Shown here piece by piece: positions 49,995 through 59,800 of a DNA stretch of 64,000 bases (position 1 is the first letter of the stretch; every line of letters begins with the position of its first letter). The notes beneath the pieces are model-generated. The model saw nothing but the letters and a program-made list of their open reading frames with translations, did no database searches and was not told the DNA's origin. A program made the translations under genes and the position numbers. The DNA is from Bacillota bacterium (GTDB lineage: Bacteria; Bacillota; Clostridia; Christensenellales; UBA1242): contig WRBO01000003.1 in the NCBI GenBank assembly GCA_009784555.1, positions 22,060 to 86,059 of the forward strand, in the 5' to 3' direction.

Positions 49995-52823
49995 ATGCTT
50001 AGAAATATTGTTATAAAGGGCGCGGCCGAAAATAACCTGAAGAATCTTTCCGTGACGATTCCGCGGAACAAGTTAGTGGTGTTCACGGGTGTGTCGGGCA
50101 GCGGGAAGAGCAGTTTGGCTTTTGGTACCATCTTTGCCGAAGGGCAGAGGCGTTTTATGGAGAGTTTGTCCAGTTACGCGCGGCAGTTCCTGGGGAATAC
50201 CAACAAGCCAAAGGTGGAGTATATAGAGGGTTTGTCGCCCGCGATTTCTATTGACCAAAAAACGACTAGCCACAACCCGCGGAGTACCGTTGGTACGGTG
50301 ACCGAGGTTTATGATTACCTGCGGTTGTTGTATGCGCGGGTGGGGCAGCCGCACTGTCCCCAATGTGGCAAGGAAATTACCCGTCAATCGGTTGACCAAA
50401 TCGCCGAGCAGGTTGTTGCGATGTACGACGGCCAAATGGTGATGATAGAGTCGCCGGTTGTGCGCGGCCAAAAAGGCAGGTTTGAAAAAGAGATAGAGGG
50501 GTGGAAGCGGAGCGGTTTTGTCCGTGTAAAGATAGATGGCAGTATCTATACCCTGGACGAGGAGATAACATTAGACAAGAATGTCAGACATACTATCAGC
50601 ATTATTGTGGACAGGATAACGGTATGCCAGGAAGAGGTGGGGCGAATTAGCGAGGGAATCGAAACGGCCCTGCGTTTGAGCGACGGTTTGGTCGTCGCGG
50701 CCACCACGGATGCAGAGGGTAATGCGGTCGAGAAAGTCTTTTCAAACAAATATGCGTGTATCGAATGCGGGATAAATATCGAGGAGTTAGAGCCGCGCTC
50801 GTTCTCGTTCAACAGTCCGTTTGGGGCTTGCTCTCGTTGCAGTGGCTTGGGCTTTACCATGGAAATTGACGAGGAGAAGATTCTGCCGAATAAAGAGCTT
50901 ACGTTGGCAGAGGGGGCGATAGTCGCAAGCGGGTGGAACATGGAGAGTGGCAAGATTGCCCACATCATGTTAAAGGCGTTCGCGGCAACATTTGAGATAT
51001 CGTTGAACCAAAAGGTCAAGACGATTGCGCCAGAAATTGTACACAAGTTGTTGCATGGCTGTGAAGAGAAGCTGAAATACGAATACGCATCTGGGGCCTT
51101 TGATTTTCCGTTCCATGGAAAGTGGGAGGGGATAATCGGCAATCTGAAGCGTCGGTACAAGGAAACGTCGAGTGATTGGATGAAGCAAGAGATTGGGAAA
51201 TTGATGATTAACACCAACTGTCCCGAGTGCGGTGGGCGGCGTTTGCGCAAGGAGGCGCTGGCGGTCAAGGTCGGCGGCATCAACATCGCAGAAATGACAT
51301 CTATGCCAATCAACAAAACGTACGAATTCTTTGGTAAATTGAATCTGGGGGCCTCTGAAGCCGTTAAAATAGCAGAGCCAATCGTGAAAGAGGTTCGGGC
51401 GCGGTGTAAATTCCTGGTTGATGTGGGCTTGCATTACCTGACTTTGGCGCGCAATGCGGATACATTGAGCGGGGGAGAGAGCCAGCGAATACGCCTGGCA
51501 ACGCAAATAGGTAGCGGCTTGGTCGGCGTCCTCTATATATTGGACGAGCCAAGTATTGGCTTGCACCAACGTGACAACGAGAAGCTCTTGGGCACATTGT
51601 TCAAGTTGCGAGATTTGGGGAATACCCTTATAGTTGTTGAGCATGACGAAGAAACGATAGAGGCGGCCGATTGGATTATTGACATCGGGCCAAAGGCAGG
51701 GAATCACGGCGGCGAGTTGGTCGTTGTTGGGACGCCGCAAGACGTAAAGGATTGCGAGGCTAGCTTGACTGGGCGGTTCCTGTCTGGGAAAGAAAAAATT
51801 GCATTGCCAGAAGAATATCGCAAGGCGGGGGACAGGTGGTTGGAGGTTCGCGGTGCGCGTGAAAATAACTTGCGCGGTGTCGATGTGCGGGTGCCTGTGG
51901 GTCTGTTGACCTCTGTGACGGGTGTTTCGGGCAGCGGCAAATCAAGTTTGGTGAACAAGATTTTGTATCCTGCCTTGCATAATATGTTGTATCGCGGTGC
52001 GCGCAAGGTGGGCAAGCATGACGAGATTGTGGGTGCCCAGCACTTTGACAAGGTGATTGACATTGACCAATCGCCGATTGGGCGGACGCCGCGGTCTAAC
52101 CCAGCGACCTATACGCATGTGTTTGATTTTATTCGTGACCTGTTTGCCGCGACCAAAGATGCCAAAGAGCGTGGGTATGAAAAAGGACGATTCTCGTTTA
52201 ACGTGCGAGGCGGCCGATGTGACCATTGCGAGGGTGATGGCGTGCGCAAGATTGAGATGCATTTCTTGCCGGATGTCTATGTCCAGTGCGAGGTGTGCAA
52301 AGGGCGGAGGTTTAATAAAGAGACCCTAGAGGTCAAGTTCAAAGGTAAAAGCATCCACGACGTGTTAGAGATGACGGTCGACGAGGCGTGTGATTTCTTC
52401 CAACACATTCCACAGGTTTTCAAGAGGCTGAAAACTGTTCAGGATGTTGGTTTGGGGTACATAAAGTTGGGGCAGTCGGCCACGACGTTGAGCGGCGGAG
52501 AGGCCCAGCGAGTGAAGCTGGCCACAGAATTGGCAAAAACGTCAACGGGGAAAACCCTGTATATTCTGGACGAGCCAACGACGGGTCTGCATAGCTATGA
52601 CACTAAAAAATTGATAAACATTTTGCAGCGCTTGGTCGCCGGGGGGAATACCGTATTGGTCATAGAGCATAATTTGGATGTGATAAAGGTTTCCGACCAT
52701 ATAATTGACCTGGGGCCCGAGGGTGGTGACGAGGGTGGCTATATTGTCGCTACGGGAACTCCGCACGAAATAGCGGCGTGCAAGGGCAGCGAAACAGGAA
52801 GATTCTTGAAGAAGGTGTTATAG
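49995..52823 (+). CDS. uvrA: UvrABC system protein A
   Basis: Damage-sensing ATPase of nucleotide excision repair. The 942-residue protein has two ABC modules: GVSGSGKSSLAFGT near residue 31 and VTGVSGSGKSSLVNKILYP near 640. Each is split by a zinc module (CIECGINIEELEPRSF with CSRCSGLGF; CDHCEGDGVRKIEMHFLPDV with CEVCKGRRFN). Signatures are TLSGGESQRIRLA and TLSGGEAQRVKLA. The family start MLRNIVIKGAAENNLKN at 49995 is preferred to an upstream frame at 49911, which lies before the -10. Palindrome F sits at its 3' end. Confidence 0.98.
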   Translation: MLRNIVIKGAAENNLKNLSVTIPRNKLVVFTGVSGSGKSSLAFGTIFAEGQRRFMESLSSYARQFLGNTNKPKVEYIEGLSPAISIDQKTTSHNPRSTVGTVTEVYDYLRLLYARVGQPHCPQCGKEITRQSVDQIAEQVVAMYDGQMVMIESPVVRGQKGRFEKEIEGWKRSGFVRVKIDGSIYTLDEEITLDKNVRHTISIIVDRITVCQEEVGRISEGIETALRLSDGLVVAATTDAEGNAVEKVFSNKYACIECGINIEELEPRSFSFNSPFGACSRCSGLGFTMEIDEEKILPNKELTLAEGAIVASGWNMESGKIAHIMLKAFAATFEISLNQKVKTIAPEIVHKLLHGCEEKLKYEYASGAFDFPFHGKWEGIIGNLKRRYKETSSDWMKQEIGKLMINTNCPECGGRRLRKEALAVKVGGINIAEMTSMPINKTYEFFGKLNLGASEAVKIAEPIVKEVRARCKFLVDVGLHYLTLARNADTLSGGESQRIRLATQIGSGLVGVLYILDEPSIGLHQRDNEKLLGTLFKLRDLGNTLIVVEHDEETIEAADWIIDIGPKAGNHGGELVVVGTPQDVKDCEASLTGRFLSGKEKIALPEEYRKAGDRWLEVRGARENNLRGVDVRVPVGLLTSVTGVSGSGKSSLVNKILYPALHNMLYRGARKVGKHDEIVGAQHFDKVIDIDQSPIGRTPRSNPATYTHVFDFIRDLFAATKDAKERGYEKGRFSFNVRGGRCDHCEGDGVRKIEMHFLPDVYVQCEVCKGRRFNKETLEVKFKGKSIHDVLEMTVDEACDFFQHIPQVFKRLKTVQDVGLGYIKLGQSATTLSGGEAQRVKLATELAKTSTGKTLYILDEPTTGLHSYDTKKLINILQRLVAGGNTVLVIEHNLDVIKVSDHIIDLGPEGGDEGGYIVATGTPHEIAACKGSETGRFLKKVL

Positions 52824-52855
52824 GTGCTGTATATTGTGTAATATGTCACGCGAAA
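52823..52855. repeat. ATATTGTG palindrome family, copy F
   Basis: GGTGCTGT, core ATATTGTG at 52831-52838, then TAATATGTCACGCG (perfect right arm). It touches the uvrA stop and lies between converging genes, where no promoter is needed. Confidence 0.6.
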
Positions 52856-52873
52856 TACCATATACGGTATAGT

Positions 52874-53263
52874 CTATATGACATTTTGGATGTGCGTGCC
52901 TGCATTGAATGTGTGCACCCTGATAAGGTATCGTGTTTGAAGAAGGCCCACCATGGCTTCTTCTTTGTTGTCGAACTCGATGAAATTCTTCGCGTATATG
53001 ATGTTAGTGCTGACCTGGGCCAGGTCGAAATGCCGTGTAATCATACTTAATCGCCGCTCGTTGCGTTGCCAATAATCATACATATGGTTGATTAGCTTGA
53101 TGTTCTCGGGTGTGTCGACTTTCTCTTGGCCTCGGATGGTGGAAATTAGGGCTTCGTTGTCCCTGCCTAGACGGTCGTATGCGCCCATGATGGCGCGTTG
53201 TTCGACAATGGCGGCCGCAACCAATATGGCGGCCAAAACTATAACGATTACTAGGCGTCTCAT
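52874..53263 (-). CDS. DUF4363-like small exported protein
   Basis: A 129-residue protein with an N-terminal membrane segment (MRRLVIVIVLAAILVAAAIVE) and a helical outer domain (INHMYDYWQRNERRLSMITRHFDL). It resembles DUF4363 proteins, which are typically encoded beside DUF421 proteins, as here. The function is unknown. It overlaps the DUF421 gene by one base and converges on uvrA. Confidence 0.78.
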   Translation of the reverse strand: MRRLVIVIVLAAILVAAAIVEQRAIMGAYDRLGRDNEALISTIRGQEKVDTPENIKLINHMYDYWQRNERRLSMITRHFDLAQVSTNIIYAKNFIEFDNKEEAMVGLLQTRYLIRVHTFNAGTHIQNVI

Positions 53264-54066
53264 TATTCTTCTGGCTCCTTTTCCTGTGTTTCTTGTGGTG
53301 GTGGCATCGTTATTTTGATTGACTCCATCGTGCCGTCACCCTTTTTTTGTACATATCCGTTTCCGCTTTCGCTTAAACTGGCAAACGCCAGGTCTTTTTC
53401 CCTGCACAACATCTTGTGTATTATGTCAGAGGTAATACACTTGATGTTGTGTGTTTGGTTCAATTCCTGGAACCCGCGCTTGATGACTTTCCCGTTTTCA
53501 ATGATGCAAAAGAAGATTTCCGACTCTTCTGGTTCTATTTTCATGTCCTCGCGCGTTGACGGCATTGATTCCGCCTTTGGGATGACGCTTATTTTTCCGT
53601 TCCTCTCTACTATCGCGTAATTCACGTCTCCGATATCGAAAAAATTTAGGTTTCGCAGCTGTTCGATCAGCTCGTCGCTGCTCATGTTTAGGGTTTTCAG
53701 CTGTTTGAAATCAATGCTTCCTTGGTCGATGACGATTACGGGCTTTCCGCTGATGATGTCCCTTATGCGCGCGCTCTTTTGGGTCGTGAATGTGATAATG
53801 AAATGCAACAGGCATATAACGACCAGCGGTACTACTCCATACCATATGGGAATTGTTTGTTCCGCCATAGGAATTGTTGCCAAATCGGCTATTATAAGGG
53901 TTATGACCAGCTCAAAAGGCTCCATTTCTCCTATTTGACGCTTGCCCATCAGGCGCATCAGGAAGATAACAATGAAGTAAATTATGGCTACGCGCAACAT
54001 TATATTGAACATCTCTATATTCTGCTTGAATACCGTGCCGTTTATTCCATCGTGGAATGTGCCCAT
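53263..54066 (-). CDS. DUF421 (YetF-type) membrane protein
   Basis: A 267-residue protein with three membrane helices in the first 90 residues (RVAIIYFIVIFLMRLMGKRQIGEMEPFELVITLIIADLATIPM is the family hallmark, about residues 25-68). A soluble YetF-type domain follows (ISGKPVIVIDQGSIDFKQLK and NLNFFDIGDVNYAIVERNG). YetF relatives are linked to spore or envelope quality in Bacillus, mechanism unknown. The start at 54066 lies at +9 from TATAGA; Met19 is an alternative. DnaA boxes abut its -35. Confidence 0.88.
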   Translation of the reverse strand: MGTFHDGINGTVFKQNIEMFNIMLRVAIIYFIVIFLMRLMGKRQIGEMEPFELVITLIIADLATIPMAEQTIPIWYGVVPLVVICLLHFIITFTTQKSARIRDIISGKPVIVIDQGSIDFKQLKTLNMSSDELIEQLRNLNFFDIGDVNYAIVERNGKISVIPKAESMPSTREDMKIEPEESEIFFCIIENGKVIKRGFQELNQTHNIKCITSDIIHKMLCREKDLAFASLSESGNGYVQKKGDGTMESIKITMPPPQETQEKEPEE

Positions 54067-54074
54067 AGGAAATT

Positions 54075-54103
54075 TCTATAGGCAATGTCCATTGTGATGA
54101 AAA
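54075..54103 (-). promoter_or_regulatory. Promoter of the DUF421-DUF4363 operon
   Basis: On the minus strand TTTTCA (54103-54098), a 17-base spacer and TATAGA (54080-54075); the ATG at 54066 is at +9. Confidence 0.55.
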
Positions 54104-54152
54104 TGTGGATAAAATTAGGCAAATGTGGATAAGTTTCGCTCGATGTGGACAA
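54104..54152 (+). promoter_or_regulatory. Three phased DnaA boxes
   Basis: TGTGGATAA (inverse of TTATCCACA) at 54104-54112 and again at 54124-54132, and TGTGGACAA (inverse of TTGTCCACA) at 54144-54152. All have the same orientation and are exactly 20 bp apart. The first directly touches the -35 of the DUF421 gene. Confidence 0.72.
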
Positions 54153-54160
54153 AGGGCGGG

Positions 54161-55681
54161 TTATCGGGTCAAATTCCTGTGTCTTTTTCGGAATATTCGC
54201 AGGTGTTCCAGGTCAACCAGGTTCATCACATACGCCATGGCTAGTGATGCTCCTACGGTGATGCTTCCTGTGATTGCCAGGTTAAAGAAAAGCGGTATCG
54301 TGTCAAAGATGTCAAAAAGCGCGCGCCCGATAATGACCGCAGGGACACAGGCAACGGCAAATCCGGCCAAGCCACGTATAATGTGCAAACCCGTACCTGT
54401 CTTTTTTGAAATCAGGTGTATGTTCAAAACAGAAGCAATAGACGTACAGGCCCCCAGGCCGACAATCAACGCGCCCACACCAATGCGCCCCGGCAGAATC
54501 CATACACAGGCAAAGAGTGCAACCGACCCGATGACATAATGCATCATCGCGCGGGTTTCGGCACCCAAGGAATTCAAAATCGCATTGGTAATCAGAGACA
54601 GCGACATGGGTATCATTATCCACGCGGATTGGGCCAAATAAACTCCGGCCATCTCGTTGGCAAAGAGGAATCGACCTATCCCAGGGCCAATCGCGATAAA
54701 GGCAGGGATAAGCATAAAGTTTATAAGGAGAGTCGCGCGGATACAGGAATTGATTTGACGATTAGTGCGCTCTGTATCGCGCGAGCTGCTTGACGAGGCA
54801 AGGTCAGGAACCAGGGCGGTTGCGATGCTGCTGATTACTGTTTGCGGAATGGACAGCAACGGCAATGTCATTCCGACCGCAATACCGAAACCCGCAACGG
54901 CCTCGGCCGGTTGCCATCCCGCCGCGACCAACCGCAAGGGAATTATCACGGCGATTACGGGCAATGCGATACTGGTAATGACCCTGACGGCCGTTATCGG
55001 CGCGGCCGAGCGGAGGATTACGCGCGTTTCCGTCATGTCCATTAGGGGCCCGCGCGGAATGGCTTGCTCTCGCCGAAAGAGATTCAGGACAATCAAGGCC
55101 GAGAGTAGACTGGCCAATGTGAACGAGAGCGCGGCGATAATCGCCATATCCTTGAACAGGAAGCCCAAACCAACCAACCCAAAGAAGAGAAGTATTCGGG
55201 TCAACTGCTCGATAAGTTCGGTCAGACCCAACAAAAAGAACTTCTTTTGTCCCCACCACACGGCGCGAAGGACGGTATACACGGCGGTTCCCAACAAAGC
55301 GGGAACCAAAAAGAGCAAAATTCTGGTAGAGCGCGCGTCAGCGAACAAATACCCGATAATTCCACTTGTGGCGAATGTGGTTAGGATAATTATGGCCGCC
55401 AGGGCAAACGCGATGACCAGGCCGCTTCGGACAACCTGGCCCAATTTGGTGGGGTATCGCGCATCCCCTGGTATGGTCGATGTCATGCGCGAAATGACCA
55501 AGGGCAGGCCGCTGGCGATAGCCGTCAAGAACACCATAAAGAACGAGAACGCGATTTGGTAAACCCCCAAAAGCTCGGCCCCCAAAATCCGCGACAAAAT
55601 GATGCGGAATAAAAATCCCGCCCCGCGCGTGGCAACGGCAAAAGCAGTAATAAGGGCGACAGAGCGCAGAAAGGTACGCAT
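54161..55681 (-). CDS. MATE/MOP-superfamily flippase (SpoVB / polysaccharide exporter type)
   Basis: A 506-residue membrane protein with about 14 hydrophobic helices. The N-terminal ATRGAGFLFRIILSRILGAELLGVYQIAFSFF and the later LPLLSIPQTVISSIATALVPDLA are typical of the SpoVB/MurJ/RfbX group, which flips lipid-linked cell-wall or polysaccharide precursors. In spore formers SpoVB-like paralogues act in cortex synthesis; which one this is cannot be told. TAATTA six bases before the ATG suggests a very short leader. It is divergent from a small LysM gene. Confidence 0.9.
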   Translation of the reverse strand: MRTFLRSVALITAFAVATRGAGFLFRIILSRILGAELLGVYQIAFSFFMVFLTAIASGLPLVISRMTSTIPGDARYPTKLGQVVRSGLVIAFALAAIIILTTFATSGIIGYLFADARSTRILLFLVPALLGTAVYTVLRAVWWGQKKFFLLGLTELIEQLTRILLFFGLVGLGFLFKDMAIIAALSFTLASLLSALIVLNLFRREQAIPRGPLMDMTETRVILRSAAPITAVRVITSIALPVIAVIIPLRLVAAGWQPAEAVAGFGIAVGMTLPLLSIPQTVISSIATALVPDLASSSSSRDTERTNRQINSCIRATLLINFMLIPAFIAIGPGIGRFLFANEMAGVYLAQSAWIMIPMSLSLITNAILNSLGAETRAMMHYVIGSVALFACVWILPGRIGVGALIVGLGACTSIASVLNIHLISKKTGTGLHIIRGLAGFAVACVPAVIIGRALFDIFDTIPLFFNLAITGSITVGASLAMAYVMNLVDLEHLRIFRKRHRNLTR

Positions 55682-55705
55682 AACTATAATTAGTTAAACA
55701 TCTAC

Positions 55706-55936
55706 ATGGGTATGCAGATTCAGATAAGGTTCGAGAAAGAGGGCGATTTGGTCGGGATATCACGGGCGTGCGGGATGGCTCCGTGTGCGATTTTGGCTAT
55801 GAACGGGGCAACGAGTGAGAGTGACCTTGTGGGTCGTGCGATATTTGTCGAAATAAAAACGGCCGCGATGTTACGGCCGATTGGTTCGTTTTTTATGTGT
55901 GTGGATGGTGTGGTTAAGCGGGGGAACGCCACCTAA
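55706..55936 (+). CDS. Small LysM-domain protein
   Basis: A 76-residue protein that is almost only one LysM module: IRFEKEGDLVGISRACGMAPCAILAMNG followed by SDLVGRAIFVEI matches the beta-alpha-alpha-beta pattern with a Gly-Asp near the start and Asn in the helix loop. There is no signal peptide. It may bind glycan or, as in SipL, a protein partner in the mother cell. TATAAT at 55685-55690 gives a leader of about nine bases. The stop overlaps the converging gene by four bases. Confidence 0.7.
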   Translation: MGMQIQIRFEKEGDLVGISRACGMAPCAILAMNGATSESDLVGRAIFVEIKTAAMLRPIGSFFMCVDGVVKRGNAT

Positions 55937-56346
55937 CGAAAATACAACAAGATATTAACATGCGCCAGTTCAAATCGAATAGTATTGCGTGTGGAGGGGA
56001 GGTTCTGGCTTGTCCCAACTAAACTGTGGTCGCGGGTAATATTCACCCCCGTGCGCGATGCCGCATCAATATAATGCAAAGTAACATACGACGAATGACG
56101 GGTAAAGGTTCCAACGGCCGAGAAAATTATTACATCATCACGGAAAATTTCCATGTAAAAATTACCATTACCAAGGAGTTGCAGGTGGCTGCCTCCGTAT
56201 GTCGACACCGTGGAATTTGGCGCATCGGACACACGATAGTCTGTGGGGTTGCGGAGAATAAGTATAAGACCAACAACGACAACGGTTATCAAAAGTTTGA
56301 TTGCTATGACGGTTAAAACGGTACGCCTGCGTGAACGAAGAGCCAT
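55933..56346 (-). CDS. Membrane-anchored hypothetical protein (137 residues)
   Basis: Not recognised. A basic start (RSRRR), a membrane helix (about 10-32, VLTVIAIKLLITVVVVGLILIL) and a beta-rich outer part (GGSHLQLLGNGNFYMEIFRDDVIIFSAVGTFTRH). That part resembles lipocalin-like stress or surface domains, too weakly to name. It overlaps the next upstream gene by one base and shares its layout, so the two are probably distant paralogues. Confidence 0.68.
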   Translation of the reverse strand: MALRSRRRTVLTVIAIKLLITVVVVGLILILRNPTDYRVSDAPNSTVSTYGGSHLQLLGNGNFYMEIFRDDVIIFSAVGTFTRHSSYVTLHYIDAASRTGVNITRDHSLVGTSQNLPSTRNTIRFELAHVNILLYFR

Positions 56347-56870
56347 TATTCATCACCTCCGCCAATTCCCATAAATGCGGGCGGATTGAATGTAAAGGAA
56401 AGCACCAGGTCAAGGCGACGGAACTCGCGCTCGTACCCCTCGTCGTCTGCCTCGTCAATATCAACATGATAAGGCATGTATTTGTGAATTAAAATGTTTC
56501 CATTCGACGACGAGAGGTAGAGGGTACGGACATATCCATTCAAAATTCCCCGTAACTCGGCCGTAAAAACACCGCGCCGCTGGCTGGTGGAACTTACCAC
56601 AAATGTAAATGTGCGTTGCGAGAAATGAACGTCAAATCGGGTAAAGTTATGGTTGAACATACCAAAAGACGTATCCTCGGTTGCCAGGCCAATTCGATTG
56701 CCGTTGTCATCAAAAAATGTATTAGAGCGCAACGTCAAGATATGGTATCGGTGGCCGGCAACCAATGGGTTGTCACCCGATTGACCGATTATTGCAAAGG
56801 TAACCACGCCGGCAATAACACCGACGACGATTATCAAAATCAATACCCCAATAAATCTTCGTGCACTCAT
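56346..56870 (-). CDS. Membrane-anchored hypothetical protein (174 residues)
   Basis: Not recognised. An N-terminal anchor (about 5-29, FIGVLILIIVVGVIAGVVTFAII) and a beta-rich extracellular part with many Asn, Phe and Thr. It lies 12 bases after the large surface protein (on the minus strand) and one base before the 137-residue protein, so the three form one envelope operon. Confidence 0.7.
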   Translation of the reverse strand: MSARRFIGVLILIIVVGVIAGVVTFAIIGQSGDNPLVAGHRYHILTLRSNTFFDDNGNRIGLATEDTSFGMFNHNFTRFDVHFSQRTFTFVVSSTSQRRGVFTAELRGILNGYVRTLYLSSSNGNILIHKYMPYHVDIDEADDEGYEREFRRLDLVLSFTFNPPAFMGIGGGDE

Positions 56871-56881
56871 CTACTTACAGA

Positions 56882-59800
56882 TTAATCTTCTTTCTTTTCT
56901 TCGTCAACTTCTTCGTCTGCGGTTGCGGCTTCTTCCGTCGTTTCCTCAACAGGGGTTTCTTCAACAACATGGGCCTCTTCCTCGACAACCTCTTCGGATG
57001 ATACCTCGGATTCCTCGGCAACAACTTCTTCTTCCGCTTTTGGGGCGGTTTCTTCTTCGATTACGATTTCTTCCTCGGTCGCGTCTGGTGTCTCTTCGAC
57101 AATTTCTACTTCTTCATCCGTTGGGGACTCTTCAACTGCGCTGGCGGCAACTAGGCTTGGCGAGGCCTTTGTCGCTCCACGAACACCTGCGTCGTCTTTT
57201 GCATAGCTTGTGTGCTTTTGGTCATAGTGACGACGACGTTGGTAACGGCGCAATAACACCGCAAACAATGCAAATATAAGGGCCGCCGCCATGATGATGG
57301 TAGGGATAATCAGCCAATCCAGGTCACGGTCACGCCCCGCACCTGGGCCTGTGTCCTCATCATCGTCATCGTCTGGGTCATAACCGCGGTCATGTTCACG
57401 TGCGATTGCAATGTTCGTGTGGCGGTCTTCGGCCACCGCCTGGTCATGCAGGTCGCGCGACTCGTTAAAGAAGAACTGGTCAATCTCTTCCAAATTCGTG
57501 TTGCGAATTTCAACCGTACCTTGAACGGCATAAAATTCGTTACCAAACTCAATCACAAGCTGTAACTGGCGTGAGCTGTCCACACGGATATAAAAATGTA
57601 ATGTAACCCAACCGTCATGCGTGAACGTAGGCATACGCATCAGGTCAGCAGGGCGCAGGTTCGTAAACCCGCCGTAAAATTCGGAAAGGGAAACATTCAC
57701 ACCCCATTCCAAATCGTCTGGACGTTCAAAGTTAGGGTCGCCGTCATAACGGTCAGGGGTAATGGCAACCGCGGCCAAGTCGGTAATAATACGGAAGTCA
57801 AAACTGTATCGGTAAAACGACCCCTCGGTACTGCCATACAGGTCTTCGGTCAGGTTATTGCGAACAACAACGTGTTGGTGGCTGACCGTGTTTATGCGCA
57901 GGGTATTGTCGGCCGTCACTTGGGTGGATATACGCGCGGCGTTGTCTTCGTCCGTGCCAAAGAACTGCATGGTAGACGACAGGTCTGCGCTAACATGTCC
58001 TGGCGCGAACTCGAACGGCTCGTGCAATGTAACGTTGTCGATGAATGCGGTCGCCGCTGGGCCACTGGCTGGGATGCCTTCGATACCCATGATGAACGCG
58101 ATTTGAACATTGTGGGACGTAAAGTTACTTCCCTTGATAACAAAGCCGTGTGACCTCCAATCGGACGGGGTAAAGTTAACACCCGTGGCAACTGGGCGGT
58201 TCATGTTGATGCGTGCGATTTCGTGTGTTTGGCCGTTGTGTTCAAATTGGATAACGGCCGACAAAACCAATCCCTCGGATGGACGGTGAATTGTGGACAT
58301 GTCAAAGGTAATCAGGTTATACGCACCCTGGTGCAAAGAGAATGTCGAACTGGTCAAAACCTGGTACGTTGGGGCGGTGTTTTGCAACATAAAGATGTTG
58401 TTGTTTGCATGCGGAACCAAGTCGGTTGTAACTGGGCCTGGGTTTGTTGCATTTGCGAAATTTGACGGGTCGCCCGCTGAACGTGCCCAATGTTCGGCAT
58501 CCGTGTTAACGATACCACTGCGGGTGTCTTCCTCGTTGCCTGCCGTCAACTCCCAATCTGCGGCACGCAGTGGGAAAGGCATGTTAACATCCGACACGGT
58601 ACCCACGTTGAACATTCCATTAGGAATTGGGGTGTGTGTTGCAACTTGCTCCATGTGGATTGTTTGTACGTTTGGTGAACCCTCGTGTTGTGACATGTAT
58701 TGGTGGGATACACGCGAAATTTGGAAATCATCGACCAACAACCATCCTGTCATAACTTGCTCGGGCCCGCCAATCCAAAACTCTATGTCAACGTCAACGT
58801 CCTCGAAAATTTCGCCCGTGATGAATACGGTGTTCAATGTCCAACCATTGCGCGATTGTGTTGCGTCCGACTCGCCACTGAATACGGGGAATACCTCGCC
58901 AAACGGAACAAAGTGTTCGTGTACGTCGTCTGGTTCACGCGGGTCAATAATTGCCATGTTCGCGTTACCGCTCGACAGGGAATAAAAACTTATCATGTAC
59001 GAAATACTGCGGTTGATTGTAAAACCCGAAAGACGCATGTACGCATTTCCATTACGCGCCGACAACGCAATTACGTTGCGCGCCAATGGGCCGGTGTGCG
59101 GGTGCAGGAAATTCACATCCTCGAAATTGAACATGGTTGGGATTTGTGATGTGTACGCAAATTCGCTGTGTGCCTCGCTCATTGTACGCTCGGATGAAAA
59201 ATCCTCGATTGTGTACTCGTATGGTTCGCTGACTTGGTCATTTTGTCGCAGGTCAATTTGCAATGTAATGGCCTCGTAATTTGCACGTCGTTCCAGGTCG
59301 CGTTTGAAAATCTCCTCGGTCACCGAACGGGCACTTGCGTTGTCGAAATACACAACACCGCCGTTTGTTTGGATACTACGGTTCCCAAGCCACAATCCCA
59401 GGTTAAACTCCGCCCCCGAACGCTGGTCTGTCTGGACAAAGAACATGGCACGCTGCCAAACACTGCGACCTTCGGCCAACTCGCCTGTGCCGCCGTGAAT
59501 GAACGGGTGGTTCAATGCGGGAATGGATGTGCGTGTTCCGTCTGGCAACATGTCGTCGGACATAGGGATGAGGTACATCGCACCAAACCCGCCAACGGCA
59601 TAAAAATCAACTTCAACGATAAAAAACCCATCTGCATGGAATTCCAAAGGCACCCCAGTTGTGTATCCGGCGGACGCGGGCAAATTCACCCCGCGTGTGG
59701 TAATTGCCAAAACATTATTGTCGGCACCCGAACCGCCCGCAATTTGGGTTGGCGGGTGTTGCAAGAACGGCAGGTTCGCTAACGCGTCATCATTATTCCG

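Noticed and set aside
25811..52855. Reading the six ATATTGTG palindromes as NrdR operators
   Set aside because: Only one half of each resembles an NrdR box, spacing is not paired, and four lie after stop codons. The true NrdR sites are at 13636-13716.
54104..54152. Replication origin oriC
   Set aside because: There are three DnaA boxes but no dnaA, dnaN, rpmH or AT-rich unwinding region nearby; a DnaA-regulated promoter or titration site fits better.
55720..55932. 70-codon minus-strand frame opposite the LysM gene
   Set aside because: The plus-strand product matches the LysM pattern and has a promoter; the minus frame has neither.
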